Below the pieces are notes generated by a model. The model did no database searches, had not been told where the DNA came from, and saw only the letters and a list, made by a program, of their open reading frames with translations. The translations under genes and the position numbers were made by a program. From assembly GCA_903858015.1 (NCBI GenBank), contig CAIOGZ010000077.1, positions 62,001 through 126,000 on the forward strand: a DNA stretch of 64,000 nucleotides, read 5' to 3'. Positions 52,522 through 61,416 of this stretch are shown here, one piece after another (the first letter of the stretch is position 1; each line of letters starts with the position of its first letter). Source of the stretch: an uncultured cyanobacterium (GTDB lineage Bacteria > Cyanobacteriota > Cyanobacteriia > PCC-6307 > Cyanobiaceae).

Positions 52522-54978
52522 ATGAGGGTTTCGCTCCAGTGGCTCGAACAACTCGTGCAGTGTGAGCCGCAGAACCTTGTCCCGGAGCGGCTGGCGGAGC
52601 GGCTCTCGATCGCGGGCTTTGAGGTGGAGGCGATCGAGGATCTCGCCGCCCAGGCGGCAGGCGTAGTGGTGGGAGAGGTGCTAGAGCGCCAAGCCCATCC
52701 GGCCGCCGACAAGCTCAGTGTCTGCAAAGTGGCGGTCGGTGCGGCGGAGCCACTGCAGATCGTTTGCGGCGCCGCCAATGTGCGTGCCGGCATCCACGTT
52801 CCGGTCGCCCTGGTTGGCGCCAACCTTCCCGCCGTGGGATTGACCATCAAGCCGGCCGAATTGCGGGGGGTGGCGAGCAGCGGCATGATCTGCTCCTTGC
52901 AGGAGCTGGGCCTGGCCGCTGGGGTGGATGGCATCGCGATCCTGGAGGATCTGCTGGAAACAGTGCCGCCGCTCGGCACGGCGATCGGACCAGCCTTTGG
53001 TTTGGATGATCAGGTGCTGGATTTGGCGATCACCGCCAACCGAGCCGATGGTCTCTCGATGCAGGGTATTGCCAGGGAAGTGGCGGCCCTTAGCGGCGGC
53101 AGCACGCGCTTCCCCCAAGTGGCCGTTGCGGTTGATTCGGCCCCGCTCGAGGCGGCAGGGCCGGATCTCGAACGGATCGAAGCCGGCGGCCTGTTCAGCC
53201 TCACGGCCATCGTTGACGTCCAGGTGGGGCCCTCACCCGGCTGGCTGCAGCAGCGCCTCGTCAAGGCAGGCCTACGCCCGATCAACAACGTCGTGGACAT
53301 CACCAATCTGGTGATGCTGGAAACAGGCCAACCCCTGCACGCCTTCGATCGGGCCGCCCTGGCCCGGGCGGCCGGTGGCACGGCCGACCCCAGCGCCATT
53401 GGGCTGCGGCAGGCCAGGGCTGGTGAAATCCTGCGCACCTTGGATGGAGTGGAGCGCCGCCTGGATCCTGAGGTCCTCGTGGTGACCCACGCCGACCGCC
53501 CGATCGCCCTAGCGGGGGTGATGGGCGGCCTCGATGATGCCGTCAGCGCGTCCACGGCCGAGATCTGGCTTGAGGCGGCGGTGTTCGAACCCCAAGCCGT
53601 GCGCCGCTCCGCCCGCAGCCTCGGCCTGCGCAGCGAGGCGAGCAGCCGTTTTGAAAAAGGGCTGCCCGCCGAAGCCACCCTGGCGGCTTCGGACCGAGCG
53701 GTGGCCCTGCTGCAACAGCTGGCTGGCGGCCAGGTGCAGGGCCGCTGGCTGCATCGCCGGCCCACCACGCCCCCCCAGCCCCTGCTGCTGCGCCGCCTTG
53801 CCCTCCATAACCTGCTCGGTCCGGTGCTGGTCGAGGGTGAAGAGGAGGATCTCGACGATGGCCGCATCGAGCGGACCCTGGAGGCGCTTGGTTGCAACCT
53901 GGAAGCCGCTGACGAGGGCTGGAGGGTGGCCGTTCCGCCGGCTCGGGGCATGGATCTGCGCCGGGAAGTGGATTTGATCGAAGAGGTGGCCCGCCTTGTG
54001 GGTTACGACCAGTTTGCGGCCCATCTCCCAGACCCGCTCGAACCTGGCGGTCTGGACCCGGCCCAGCTGCTGGAGCGACGGCTGCGACGGGCTCTTGCTG
54101 CAGCCGGTCTGCAGGAAACCTGCGCCCTCTCCCTGGTGGCCGCTGCCCCGGGCCGGGTAGCCCTCGCCAATCCGCTGCTGGCCGACTACGGCTACCTGCG
54201 CGACAACCTCTACGAGGAGCTGTTGCAGGCGGCCCAGCGCAACCTGCAGGCCTCGCGACCAGGATTTTGGGCCTTTGAGATCGGTCGGGTGTTTTTGCCC
54301 TCAGGCGACACGATCGCGGAACGGACCCTGCTCTCCGGGGTGATTGCTGGCGAACGGCGCAGCGAGCTCTGGAGCAGCAACGGCAAACCGCGGCTCCCCA
54401 ACTATTTCGAGGCCCGGGGTGTGTTGCAGTCTGGTCTCGACAGCCTGGCCTTAAGCATCCAGGACAAGCCCCCAGCCCCTGGTGAGGTGCCCGAGGGGCT
54501 GTTGCATCCCGGCCGCTGCGCCACCCTGGTGCTGGAAGGAAAAGCCGCCGGCTGGTTTGGCCAGGTCCATCCCGCCCAAGCCGAGGACCTTGATCTTCCC
54601 GAGGCCAGTTTTCTATTTCAACTCGGCCTCGATCCCCTACTCAACGCCGCCAGCCGTCCAAACCGCCTCCGCCCAGCCTTCCGCCCCTTTGCCACCGTGC
54701 CCGCCTCCGAGCGGGATCTGGCCCTAGTCGTGTCCCGTTCGGTCACGGCGGCGCAGCTGCTCCAGGCCATCCGCAAGGCGGGCAAACCGCTTTTGGAACA
54801 TGTGGAGCTGATTGATCGCTATGAAGGGGCGCAACTGGAACCCGAGCACTGCAGCCAGGCCTTTCGACTGCGTTATCGGGATGCGCAACGCACCCTCACC
54901 GATGGCGAGGTGGAGGCGGCCCATGCCAAGGTGCGCCAGAACCTGGAGCACCAGTTCGCGGCCCAGCTGCGTAGCTGA
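52522..54978 (+). CDS. pheT: Phenylalanine-tRNA ligase beta subunit
   Basis: The protein has 818 residues. Domains in order: an N-terminal core (MRVSLQWLEQLVQCEPQNLV), an EMAP-type tRNA-binding domain at ~40-150 (VVVGEVLERQAHPAADKLSV, VGANLPAVGLTIKPAELRGV), a B3/B4 editing domain (~200-390, with NNVVDITNLVMLETGQPLHA), B5 (~400-480), the pseudo-catalytic domain, and a C-terminal FDX-ACB anticodon-binding domain (RFRPF-like FRPFATVPASERDLALVVS to the end). It pairs with PheS, which is not in this window. Divergent from rpmG. Confidence 0.96.
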   Translation: MRVSLQWLEQLVQCEPQNLVPERLAERLSIAGFEVEAIEDLAAQAAGVVVGEVLERQAHPAADKLSVCKVAVGAAEPLQIVCGAANVRAGIHVPVALVGANLPAVGLTIKPAELRGVASSGMICSLQELGLAAGVDGIAILEDLLETVPPLGTAIGPAFGLDDQVLDLAITANRADGLSMQGIAREVAALSGGSTRFPQVAVAVDSAPLEAAGPDLERIEAGGLFSLTAIVDVQVGPSPGWLQQRLVKAGLRPINNVVDITNLVMLETGQPLHAFDRAALARAAGGTADPSAIGLRQARAGEILRTLDGVERRLDPEVLVVTHADRPIALAGVMGGLDDAVSASTAEIWLEAAVFEPQAVRRSARSLGLRSEASSRFEKGLPAEATLAASDRAVALLQQLAGGQVQGRWLHRRPTTPPQPLLLRRLALHNLLGPVLVEGEEEDLDDGRIERTLEALGCNLEAADEGWRVAVPPARGMDLRREVDLIEEVARLVGYDQFAAHLPDPLEPGGLDPAQLLERRLRRALAAAGLQETCALSLVAAAPGRVALANPLLADYGYLRDNLYEELLQAAQRNLQASRPGFWAFEIGRVFLPSGDTIAERTLLSGVIAGERRSELWSSNGKPRLPNYFEARGVLQSGLDSLALSIQDKPPAPGEVPEGLLHPGRCATLVLEGKAAGWFGQVHPAQAEDLDLPEASFLFQLGLDPLLNAASRPNRLRPAFRPFATVPASERDLALVVSRSVTAAQLLQAIRKAGKPLLEHVELIDRYEGAQLEPEHCSQAFRLRYRDAQRTLTDGEVEAAHAKVRQNLEHQFAAQLRS

Positions 54979-55045
54979 TGGCGGACCAGCTAGACGGGGT
55001 TGGGCAAATTAGGGCAGCCTGCCAAGGCTGTTGGGCTGCGGCCAT

Positions 55046-56413
55046 TCAGGGCGAGATCTTCCGCTCCAACACGGCCAAGCACTCCACGTGGCTGGTGTTC
55101 GGGAAGAAATCGATCGGTTGCACCCACAAGAGCTGGTAGGAACCAGATCCGCAAAGCATGCCGAGATCACGGGCCAGGGTTCCGGGATCACAACTGAGGT
55201 AGGCGATCCGGCGGGGGCTGACTGCGGCGATGGCAGCCAGGGCTTCAGGCTCGAGGCCCTTGCGGGGAGGATCAAGGAAGAGGTCAGGGGCAGGGCGACC
55301 CAGTTGGGGGGCTAAGCGTTGGGCTAGGACGGCAGCCACAGGGGTGCATTCGAACCGGGCCCGAGCTTCGAGCCCGTTGAGGATGGCATTGCTCTGGGCC
55401 AGCTCCACCGAGGCACGGTGGTGTTCTAAGCCAAGGATGTGCCAGCCATGGTGGGCCAAGGGCAGGGAGAAGGTGCCGATGCCGCAGTAGGCATCGACCA
55501 GTTCGCCCTCACCACCAGCCAAGGCCTCCAAAAGCAAAGGCAGTACGGTTTCGGCCTGGCCGGTGTTGACCTGAAAAAAGGTGTCGGCGGCAATCCGGTA
55601 ACGCAGACCGGCAAAGCCTTCCTCCAGCCAGGGGCGACCGGCAATGGTGAAGGTGCGATCGCCGAGTAAGCGGTTTGTGGCGTCGCCCTGAAGGTTCAGC
55701 CCCACGCCCACCAGCTCCGGCCAGCGGGCCATCCAGGCGCGGGCTTGGTCTGCCAAACCCGGCAGATTCTGGTCGGCTGAAACCAAGGTGATCAGCACCT
55801 CGCCACTGGCCTGCCCCAGCCGCAGGGCCAGATGGCGCAGCCCGCCGCCACCGTGGCGGTCGATCGGCCAACCGCTGGCCTCCAGATCCGCCTTCAGGGG
55901 CAAGATCAGGCGATCGATGCGGGGTTCCAGCACCGGACAGCGGTTGAGATTCACGATCCGATGGGAACCGCGCCGGTAGTAGCCGGCTCGCAGCGTGCCA
56001 TCAGACAGCCGTTCCAGCGGAATGATGGCTCGGTTGCGGTACCCGAGCGGCTGCTCCGCCCGCAGGATCGGCCGCACGGCGGTGCCGAGGCCGGCGATCC
56101 GCTGCAGGGCTTGCTGCACGAGGTTGTGTTTCCAGGCGGCCTGGGCTGTGTCGCTCCAGGGCTGGAGGCTGCAGCCGCCGCAGTGGTCGGAGAGGATGCA
56201 AGGCGGTCGACGGCGATCTGGCGAAGCCTCGATCACACCGGCCAGTTCCGCCTGCCAGTGGCCCCGTTGGCGGCGTTGGAGACGAATCCTGAGCCGGTCT
56301 CCAGGCAAGCCTCCCGGCACAAAGATCACCTCCCCATCGAGGCGACCGATCCCTTCGCCCCGCAGGGAGAGATCGCTAACCGTGATTTCCGCCAGATCGC
56401 CTGCGCTGCCCAT
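55046..56413 (-). CDS. rlmD: 23S rRNA (uracil-C5) methyltransferase, RumA/RlmD type
   Basis: The protein has 455 residues. An N-terminal TRAM domain (LAEITVSDLSLRGEGIGRLD to ~60) is followed by a 4Fe-4S motif, CILSDHCGGCSLQPW, with the fourth Cys in NLNRCPVLEP. The methyltransferase domain has the SAM site LVDAYCGIGTFSLPLAHHGW, then DLFLDPPRKGL, and the catalytic nucleophile in YLSCDPGTLARDLGML. The TRAM plus Fe-S layout favours RlmD-type rRNA methylation over TrmA. It is divergent from apcD by 115 bp. Confidence 0.92.
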   Translation of the reverse strand: MGSAGDLAEITVSDLSLRGEGIGRLDGEVIFVPGGLPGDRLRIRLQRRQRGHWQAELAGVIEASPDRRRPPCILSDHCGGCSLQPWSDTAQAAWKHNLVQQALQRIAGLGTAVRPILRAEQPLGYRNRAIIPLERLSDGTLRAGYYRRGSHRIVNLNRCPVLEPRIDRLILPLKADLEASGWPIDRHGGGGLRHLALRLGQASGEVLITLVSADQNLPGLADQARAWMARWPELVGVGLNLQGDATNRLLGDRTFTIAGRPWLEEGFAGLRYRIAADTFFQVNTGQAETVLPLLLEALAGGEGELVDAYCGIGTFSLPLAHHGWHILGLEHHRASVELAQSNAILNGLEARARFECTPVAAVLAQRLAPQLGRPAPDLFLDPPRKGLEPEALAAIAAVSPRRIAYLSCDPGTLARDLGMLCGSGSYQLLWVQPIDFFPNTSHVECLAVLERKISP

Positions 56414-56528
56414 GACCCTGTCCGCCTGACCCCGACCCTATCGCTTGCGAAGGGGCGTTACACCTTGCACGCGGATCCGGGATCGGGGCGGAAGGCTCGA
56501 TAGGATGCCCAGGTCCGTGTTCGCTGCA

Positions 56529-57023
56529 ATGAGCGTCGTTCGCGATCTGATCATCCAGGCTGACGATCAGCTGCGGTATCCCACCGGCGGCGAGTTGCGC
56601 TCCATCGTTGATTTTCTCAGCGGCGGGGGCCAGCGTCTTTCTGTTGTCAGGGTGTTAACTGACAACGAGAAAAAGATCGTTGATGAAGCCGCCCGGCAGC
56701 TGTTCTCCCGCAATCCCGACTACGTAGCCCCGGGCGGAAACGCCTATGGGCAAAAGCAGCGGGCCCAGTGCCTCCGCGATTTCAGCTGGTACCTGCGTCT
56801 GGTTACCTATGGGGTTCTCTCCGGGAGCACCGAACGGATCCAGGAGATCGGCCTCGTGGGCGCCCGTGAGATGTACAACAGTCTTGGGGTACCGATGCCC
56901 GGCATGGTGGAAGCCATCCGTTGCCTCAAGGAAGCCTCCCTGAGCCAGCTCAACGGTAACGATGCCAGCCTGGCCGCCCCCTACTTCGATTTCTTGATCC
57001 AGGGCATGCAAACCACCACCTGA
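56529..57023 (+). CDS. apcD: Allophycocyanin alpha-B subunit (terminal emitter)
   Basis: The protein has 164 residues. ApcD is a minor core phycobiliprotein that passes excitation energy from the phycobilisome to the photosystems. The bilin-attachment cysteine is C81 in YGQKQRAQCLRDFSWYLRLV, preceded by the GGNAYG loop. The start MSVVRDLIIQADDQLRYPTG, then GELRSIVDFLSGGGQRL, distinguishes ApcD from ApcA and ApcF. VGAREMYNSLGVPMPGMVEA and the C-terminal YFDFLIQGM agree. Its presence shows the organism builds a phycobilisome core. A strong terminator follows 44 bp downstream. Confidence 0.93.
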   Translation: MSVVRDLIIQADDQLRYPTGGELRSIVDFLSGGGQRLSVVRVLTDNEKKIVDEAARQLFSRNPDYVAPGGNAYGQKQRAQCLRDFSWYLRLVTYGVLSGSTERIQEIGLVGAREMYNSLGVPMPGMVEAIRCLKEASLSQLNGNDASLAAPYFDFLIQGMQTTT

Positions 57024-57066
57024 AACCACCACCGCAAACCCAAAGCTCTGTTCGCAGCTTTGCCAG

Positions 57067-57088
57067 CCCCGCGATGCGGGGTTTTTTT
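57067..57088 (+). terminator. Rho-independent terminator of apcD
   Basis: CCCCGC-GAT-GCGGGG makes a 6-bp GC stem with a 3-nt loop, followed directly by seven T residues (57082-57088). It is the cleanest plus-strand terminator in the window. Confidence 0.93.
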
Positions 57089-57344
57089 AATGGCGGCAAA
57101 CCTGGGGGCCCCAGCAAGACCCAGGCGGAGGGCGGCATGGGCCCTCCAAAATCTGTAGCAAATTTCCCGTCTAGGTCCATTCTTGGGACTTGCCAATAGT
57201 CTCGGCTGAGACAAACGGATATGCGCGCCGCCGCCGCTGCCATCGGCTCGATTGAGGTCTGCTCGCCGACCCAGCGCGCCGCCGCCCCGGGAACCAGCCC
57301 CGCCTGGCTACGGAGCAGCCCTTCTCCAAGCGCCTTAAACCTTT

Positions 57345-57371
57345 GCGTACCTGTGTCTTAAGCAGGTACGC
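57345..57371. repeat. Inverted repeat GCGTACCTG / CAGGTACGC
   Basis: A perfect 9-bp stem with a 9-nt loop (TGTCTTAAG). No T-run follows on plus. The right arm plus AG is the 11-mer that recurs at 58004. Confidence 0.7.
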
Positions 57372-58056
57372 AGGACATTTGACCTAAACAAGAAGCTAGT
57401 TGCGGCCGGGATCTGGCGCCGTACTGGGCGCAAGCAAGCCAGGCCAAACGCAGCACTTGGCCACAAAAGCTGGCAAGGCTGCGCCAAAAAACGCCCCCCA
57501 TCCCCGCCTCTCTCCCCAGGGACAACCAAGCCAAGCCCGGACACCCCTGACTGAAATCAACGATTTTTTCGGTTCTTAGTAGACTCGCAAATGTGCCATA
57601 TCTAGACTAGTTTTGTGACCCAACCGAGACTACTGCGACAAATTGGCCGGGGTCGTCTGCACTGGTATCGGGTGGGACCAGTTCATACCCGGTTGGAACG
57701 GATCGCTTGGGATCGGATCGGCTGCAGGCAACCGGGAGGGAAAACTGGATCAGGCGTTCTGCAGGTCGGTTGACAACAGGAATCCCATCCGGGTGGTAAG
57801 GATCAAGCTTCGAGAAGGGAATGGGCAGGAAGGCGCTCGGATCCGCGTCTAACGGGCCGTGCTTCTGGTGATGGACCTGCGCAGCCGGGCAGGGTCGGCG
57901 TCGCTAGCCCTGCAGAGAAGCAGACGGACAGCCAAGTCGATGGTCGAACAGATCAACCGTACATACGCAGAGACGGACAAAAGCACCTGGGGACGAACAG
58001 GCAGACAGGTACGCAGTCGGACACGGAGATCACAGTCTCATACTTCCCAGATGCAC

Positions 58057-58086
58057 TTCATGTCTAGACCCAGAACTAGACCTGAA
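58057..58086. repeat. Inverted repeat TTCATGTCTAG / CTAGACCTGAA
   Basis: An 11-bp stem with one mismatch and an 8-nt loop (ACCCAGAA). It lies just beyond the end of the probable decayed gene on the minus strand and could be its old terminator, though no T-run follows. Confidence 0.55.
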
Positions 58087-58103
58087 TGGGAATCCCGCAC
58101 GAA

Positions 58104-58402
58104 TCAAGATTCGGTTTGCTCAGCCAATGCGTCCAGGTTGAGCCTGCTGGGCCAGGGCCTCCTGGTCGAGGTTCAGCGTTGGCAAGCGCTTGGGGTGGGC
58201 TGTAGCAGCTAATCCAGTCCTTGGCTGGGCGTCGGTGCCAGGGACTGGGCCTGGTGAAGATCGGTTACTGGAAGCCCGCGCCATCCTGCCACCGCTTCGC
58301 ATTTATCTCAATCAGGACCCATGCTGGGTCTTGCAATGGCTCCAGGCTAAGACCTTCAAGATCCTGGCTAGGGTCCGCAGCCCCGGTTCGGGGAGTTCGG
58401 GC
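58104..58402 (-). pseudogene. Probable decayed gene downstream of the J-domain gene
   Basis: The minus strand contains successive protein-like pieces in shifting frames. Piece 1, 58402-58265, includes DPSQDLEGLSLEPLQDPAWV then LIEINAKRWQDGAGFQ and a stop. A shift near 58270 continues as PVTDLHQAQSLAPTPSQGLD and a stop. A third frame reads RLPTLNLDQEALAQQAQ, and a last shift gives LNLDALAEQTES with TGA at 58104-58106. Low arginine and the presence of Ile, Asn, Lys and Glu contrast with chance frames in this GC-rich DNA. No family is recognised. It starts ~35 bp after the J-domain gene. Confidence 0.35.
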
Positions 58403-58437
58403 TTAGGGGTTGGATCGCTGGGCGGGTTGGCTGCCGA

Positions 58438-59496
58438 TCAGCCGGACGCCGGGGACTTGGACTCCGCTGCGGCTGCACTGGGATCAGGTTGGCGGTAAAG
58501 CTCTTTGAGCAGTTGATAGGCCTCATTGAGACGACGCATCGATTCCACCGAGCCTCCTGAATCTGGATGGTGGCGAAGGGCCAGTTCCCGGTAAGCCTCT
58601 CGAATTTGCGACAGGGTGACGCGCTGGCCGAGCTCGGCGGGTATCTCCAACAAACGCAAAGCACCCTGCAAGGTCATCGTGTGCTCGAGGGTCTGGAAGG
58701 AGGTGCCCTTGGGCCGGCGCCGGAACCGTTGCACAAAGCGATGGATCAGGGTTGGAATCCGCATCACCAGCGTGCTGGCGCTGAACGGATCTTCCACCAC
58801 ACCGGCTGTCACGATCACCAACTCAAAGCTGGCGGGCTGCCGGCCCCATCCCTCCACTAACTCCTGCATCAGAGCAGAGGCCGCCGACCAGGTGAACGAA
58901 CGCCCCTCCACCGGCTCCGCCTGGGGCCAGATGTCCTGGGCCAGCCAAGTCATCGCAGCCTCCAGCACGGCGGCATTGGCTTCACTTCCATACAAACTGA
59001 TCCAATGATCACGGGCTGCAGTTAGGGCCTCCTGGGCCTGATCGGCGGCCAGCCGCGGCAGCGGTGATGCTGATGGCTGCGATTGGGCGGGGCTCTGCAG
59101 ACTGCGCCGCAATTCCCTGGAGCGGCGGCGCACGAAGCCCGGTAGATCAATGGCCATGATCGGCCGGCTGGAGCCGGGGGTATCCGGGTTGCTGCGGTGC
59201 TGTTGAGTGTCGAGGCTCGCCCCGAACCTGGCGATCTCACCGGATCCGACCAGCACCAAGGCAACCTGGTCATCGAGTTCGGCCCCTTGCTGCTCCCCCT
59301 GCTCCCCCCGGGCGCTGGCGATCTCGCTGCTCCCCTCGTACTCCGTTGGGAAGAGGTCATCCAGCAAGCGTTCCAGCACGTCACCACGGTTGCGTAATCC
59401 CCACTCCCGTTTGAGGGCATCGAGGTGCGCGATACGGGCTCGCGACAGTTCAAGGGTGAGCCGGCGTCTCTCTTGCTTGCCTGCTGCAGAGATCAT
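58438..59496 (-). CDS. Ribbon-helix-helix / J-domain protein
   Basis: The protein has 352 residues. The N-terminus (RRRLTLELSRARIAHLDALK, then REWGLRNRGDVLERLLDDLF) has the strand-helix-helix pattern of RHH DNA-binding proteins. A variable linker (~50-150) follows, then a helical middle domain (~150-270). The C-terminal J domain (~270-335: LRLLEIPAELGQRVTLSQIR, EAYRELALRHHPDSGGSVES, MRRLNEAYQLLKELY) keeps the HPD motif needed to stimulate Hsp70 ATPase. It may link DnaK to a DNA-bound or regulatory target. The start ATG overlaps the upstream DUF3370 gene by 4 bp. Confidence 0.8.
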   Translation of the reverse strand: MISAAGKQERRRLTLELSRARIAHLDALKREWGLRNRGDVLERLLDDLFPTEYEGSSEIASARGEQGEQQGAELDDQVALVLVGSGEIARFGASLDTQQHRSNPDTPGSSRPIMAIDLPGFVRRRSRELRRSLQSPAQSQPSASPLPRLAADQAQEALTAARDHWISLYGSEANAAVLEAAMTWLAQDIWPQAEPVEGRSFTWSAASALMQELVEGWGRQPASFELVIVTAGVVEDPFSASTLVMRIPTLIHRFVQRFRRRPKGTSFQTLEHTMTLQGALRLLEIPAELGQRVTLSQIREAYRELALRHHPDSGGSVESMRRLNEAYQLLKELYRQPDPSAAAAESKSPASG

Positions 59497-61334
59497 GGGG
59501 ATTGCCAGCTGCGCATCAGAAGCTCCTGGGCTTCCAGGACTTGACGGTAGCGATCCGAGAGGGTTCCGGCCTTAGCGTCCATCCCATCCGCCCGTAAGGC
59601 GGGGGAGCGCAACAGCGGAGGCGGCTCAAGGCTGGCCCAGTACTGCCCGAAAATAGCCTTGGGCGGTACTAGGGGAGCGGCCTGCCAGCGCTTGCTGGAC
59701 AGGGGCTGGACAGATGGGCGGGGAGCGGCTGGGCGGGGAGCGGCAGCGATCCCGGCAGAACCGCCAACGGCGACGGGGGTCCTGGCCTTGGAGGCAGGGG
59801 CAGCCGCAGGCGATCGCTGCCGGGTCTTGCCACGCCTGGCTTGGCTGCTGGGCGGCAGCTCCGACCCCGGGGCACGGCGTGGGCCGACCCCAGCCGCCAG
59901 GTCCAGCCCAGGTTGGGACCTGGTCAATCGTGCTAACTGGCTGATCGGTACCACGCTCAACAGGTGGCCTGGGGTGGAGTCGGCGGGATAGACCAGGCTG
60001 AGTTGGAGCGGCAGTGGTTGGCCCTGCTGCAGCTGAAGTGACGTCAGCAGCAGGCTTTCCCCAGATCGCAGGCCCACATGCAGCGATTGTTGCCCGGCCG
60101 GACTGCGCAGCTGAATCGATCCCCTGAACGCAATGAACGGCTTGCCATCCCTGGCGCTTGGGTGGCTCAACACCAGTCCATAGGGGCCCGAACCCCGCAG
60201 GTTCAAGTCAAGATCAAATCGCACCCCATAGGTGCCCACGTTGTCAAGGGCTGAATCCAACATTCGGCTGGCCAGACGATTCACCTGAATCTCGCCCGTA
60301 CCAAAGGAGTGGCGGTTGGTACTGGTCAACGGCACATGCAACGGACCGGAGCTACTTAAATCGTGGGCAAGATTGGCATTGTAGGTATCACCAATTGCAA
60401 CACCCCCCACCCTGGAGAAAACTCTGCGCGCTTGGATCGCCTCCAATTGGTTCAGATAATAGCGTCCCGGTGCTAAGCGGCCCCCATCCAGGATGGCGAA
60501 TAGCTGGGCGTCGTCGGCATGGGCTGCTGCTGCCACCACAGCCATCTCGAACGGAGCATCGCTCTCGCCGCTCAACAAGGCATTGGCAATGCCCTGATCC
60601 GGCAGGGAGGTACGAAAAAGGACGACTCGTGCGTAGGGGGAAAGAGTAATTGTCTGGGGCAAATTGCGATCCAGCTTGCCCAGTAGCATCTGAACAGCCG
60701 TAGCATCGCCAGGCCCCGTAGTCCAGGGACGGGGACCCAGCGGTTTGACCCCCAAAAGATGGTTGCCTAAATAGGGAGCCTCAAAGCTATTGCGCACAGC
60801 ACCACGACTCAAGTTCACCTGAACCGGCGTAGCCCCAGGATTGATCAACACGGTGGCTAAGGTGAGTTCTGGCCTCCGTCCGTTGGCCAACAGAGGAGAT
60901 CCGGCCGCATCGAACTTATGGTGCAGATGCAAGCCGAAAGGACCCTGGAAGCGGAAGGAGGCGTTGTCAATCGTTTGACCCGTTTCGCTGCTGATGGCGC
61001 TGCCGGGTCGGGTGTCGATCAAGATGCCTGGTCCGGCCACCGCCTCGGGCTGATTGGAGTGGAGGACAGGCACGGTGTTGAACTGGCCAGCCAGGGCTCG
61101 GGCAGGCTGGCCCGCCATCAAGGCCAGGCCCGGATCGGGCTGCTGCCCTGGCAAGGACTGGGCCCTCGCTTCCCCCCCACCCAGGGGAACCAGCAGCAAC
61201 GGAGCCAGCAGCTGCAGCCATGCGTTGCCGCAGCCGGCCCAGGCCAAGGAAGCTGGCCATCGCGCAGGGCTGGCCCGTCTCGCCGCTGCGCCGTTGGCCA
61301 TCAACACTCCGGTTGCGTCCCCTTGGCCCCCCAT
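59493..61334 (-). CDS. DUF3370 family exported protein
   Basis: The protein has up to 613 residues; ATG 61332-61334 or ATG 61299-61301 could start it, and the latter sits closer to the signal peptide (AWLQLLAPLLLVPLGGGEAR, cut near ARA|QS). DUF3370 is a large cyanobacterial domain, here ~75-480: LAGQFNTVPVLHSNQPEAVA, then ASFRFQGPFGLHLHHKFDAA, and ISQLARLTRS near its end. The last ~130 residues are proline/serine/arginine-rich and low-complexity. Probably periplasmic or surface located; function unknown. Followed at ATGA by the RHH/J-domain gene, suggesting a joint unit. Confidence 0.8.
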   Translation of the reverse strand: MGGQGDATGVLMANGAAARRASPARWPASLAWAGCGNAWLQLLAPLLLVPLGGGEARAQSLPGQQPDPGLALMAGQPARALAGQFNTVPVLHSNQPEAVAGPGILIDTRPGSAISSETGQTIDNASFRFQGPFGLHLHHKFDAAGSPLLANGRRPELTLATVLINPGATPVQVNLSRGAVRNSFEAPYLGNHLLGVKPLGPRPWTTGPGDATAVQMLLGKLDRNLPQTITLSPYARVVLFRTSLPDQGIANALLSGESDAPFEMAVVAAAAHADDAQLFAILDGGRLAPGRYYLNQLEAIQARRVFSRVGGVAIGDTYNANLAHDLSSSGPLHVPLTSTNRHSFGTGEIQVNRLASRMLDSALDNVGTYGVRFDLDLNLRGSGPYGLVLSHPSARDGKPFIAFRGSIQLRSPAGQQSLHVGLRSGESLLLTSLQLQQGQPLPLQLSLVYPADSTPGHLLSVVPISQLARLTRSQPGLDLAAGVGPRRAPGSELPPSSQARRGKTRQRSPAAAPASKARTPVAVGGSAGIAAAPRPAAPRPSVQPLSSKRWQAAPLVPPKAIFGQYWASLEPPPLLRSPALRADGMDAKAGTLSDRYRQVLEAQELLMRSWQSP

Positions 61335-61416
61335 CTTGCCCCGCAGGGGGCCCCTGGTTCAGCCGCCAAAGGCTCCCCGGGCACGGCAGCGGAAGCCAGC
61401 CGCTAGAACACAAGCC

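Larger units (their letters stand above)
57089..58437. other. 1.35-kb gene-poor region
   Basis: Between the apcD terminator and the J-domain gene no convincing intact gene is visible. It holds two inverted repeats (57345-57371 and 58057-58086), and the 11-mer CAGGTACGCAG occurs at 57363 and again at 58004. Two small plus-strand frames could be sORFs: ATG 57221 to TAA 57361 (46 residues) and GTG 57615 to TGA 57773 (52 residues). Both are arginine/alanine-rich, as chance frames in GC-rich DNA tend to be. The right end (58104-58402, minus strand) looks like a decayed gene. An undescribed small RNA is possible but not shown. Confidence 0.5.

Noticed and set aside
57221-57361. Possible 46-residue sORF (ATG 57221)
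   Set aside because: Alanine/serine/proline-rich composition typical of chance frames, no clear ribosome-binding site, and the stop lies in an inverted repeat. Kept only as a note in the gene-poor region.
57615-57773. Possible 52-residue sORF (GTG 57615)
   Set aside because: Reads fairly well at the start but is arginine-rich, with no Shine-Dalgarno sequence and no recognised family; not strong enough for a CDS entry.
57859-58212. 117-codon plus-strand frame in the gene-poor region
   Set aside because: Arginine/serine-rich low-information sequence without domains; the opposite strand has the better signal at its right end.
57089-58437. RNase P RNA, tmRNA or SRP RNA in the gene-poor region
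   Set aside because: None of the conserved landmark sequences of these RNAs is visible on either strand.
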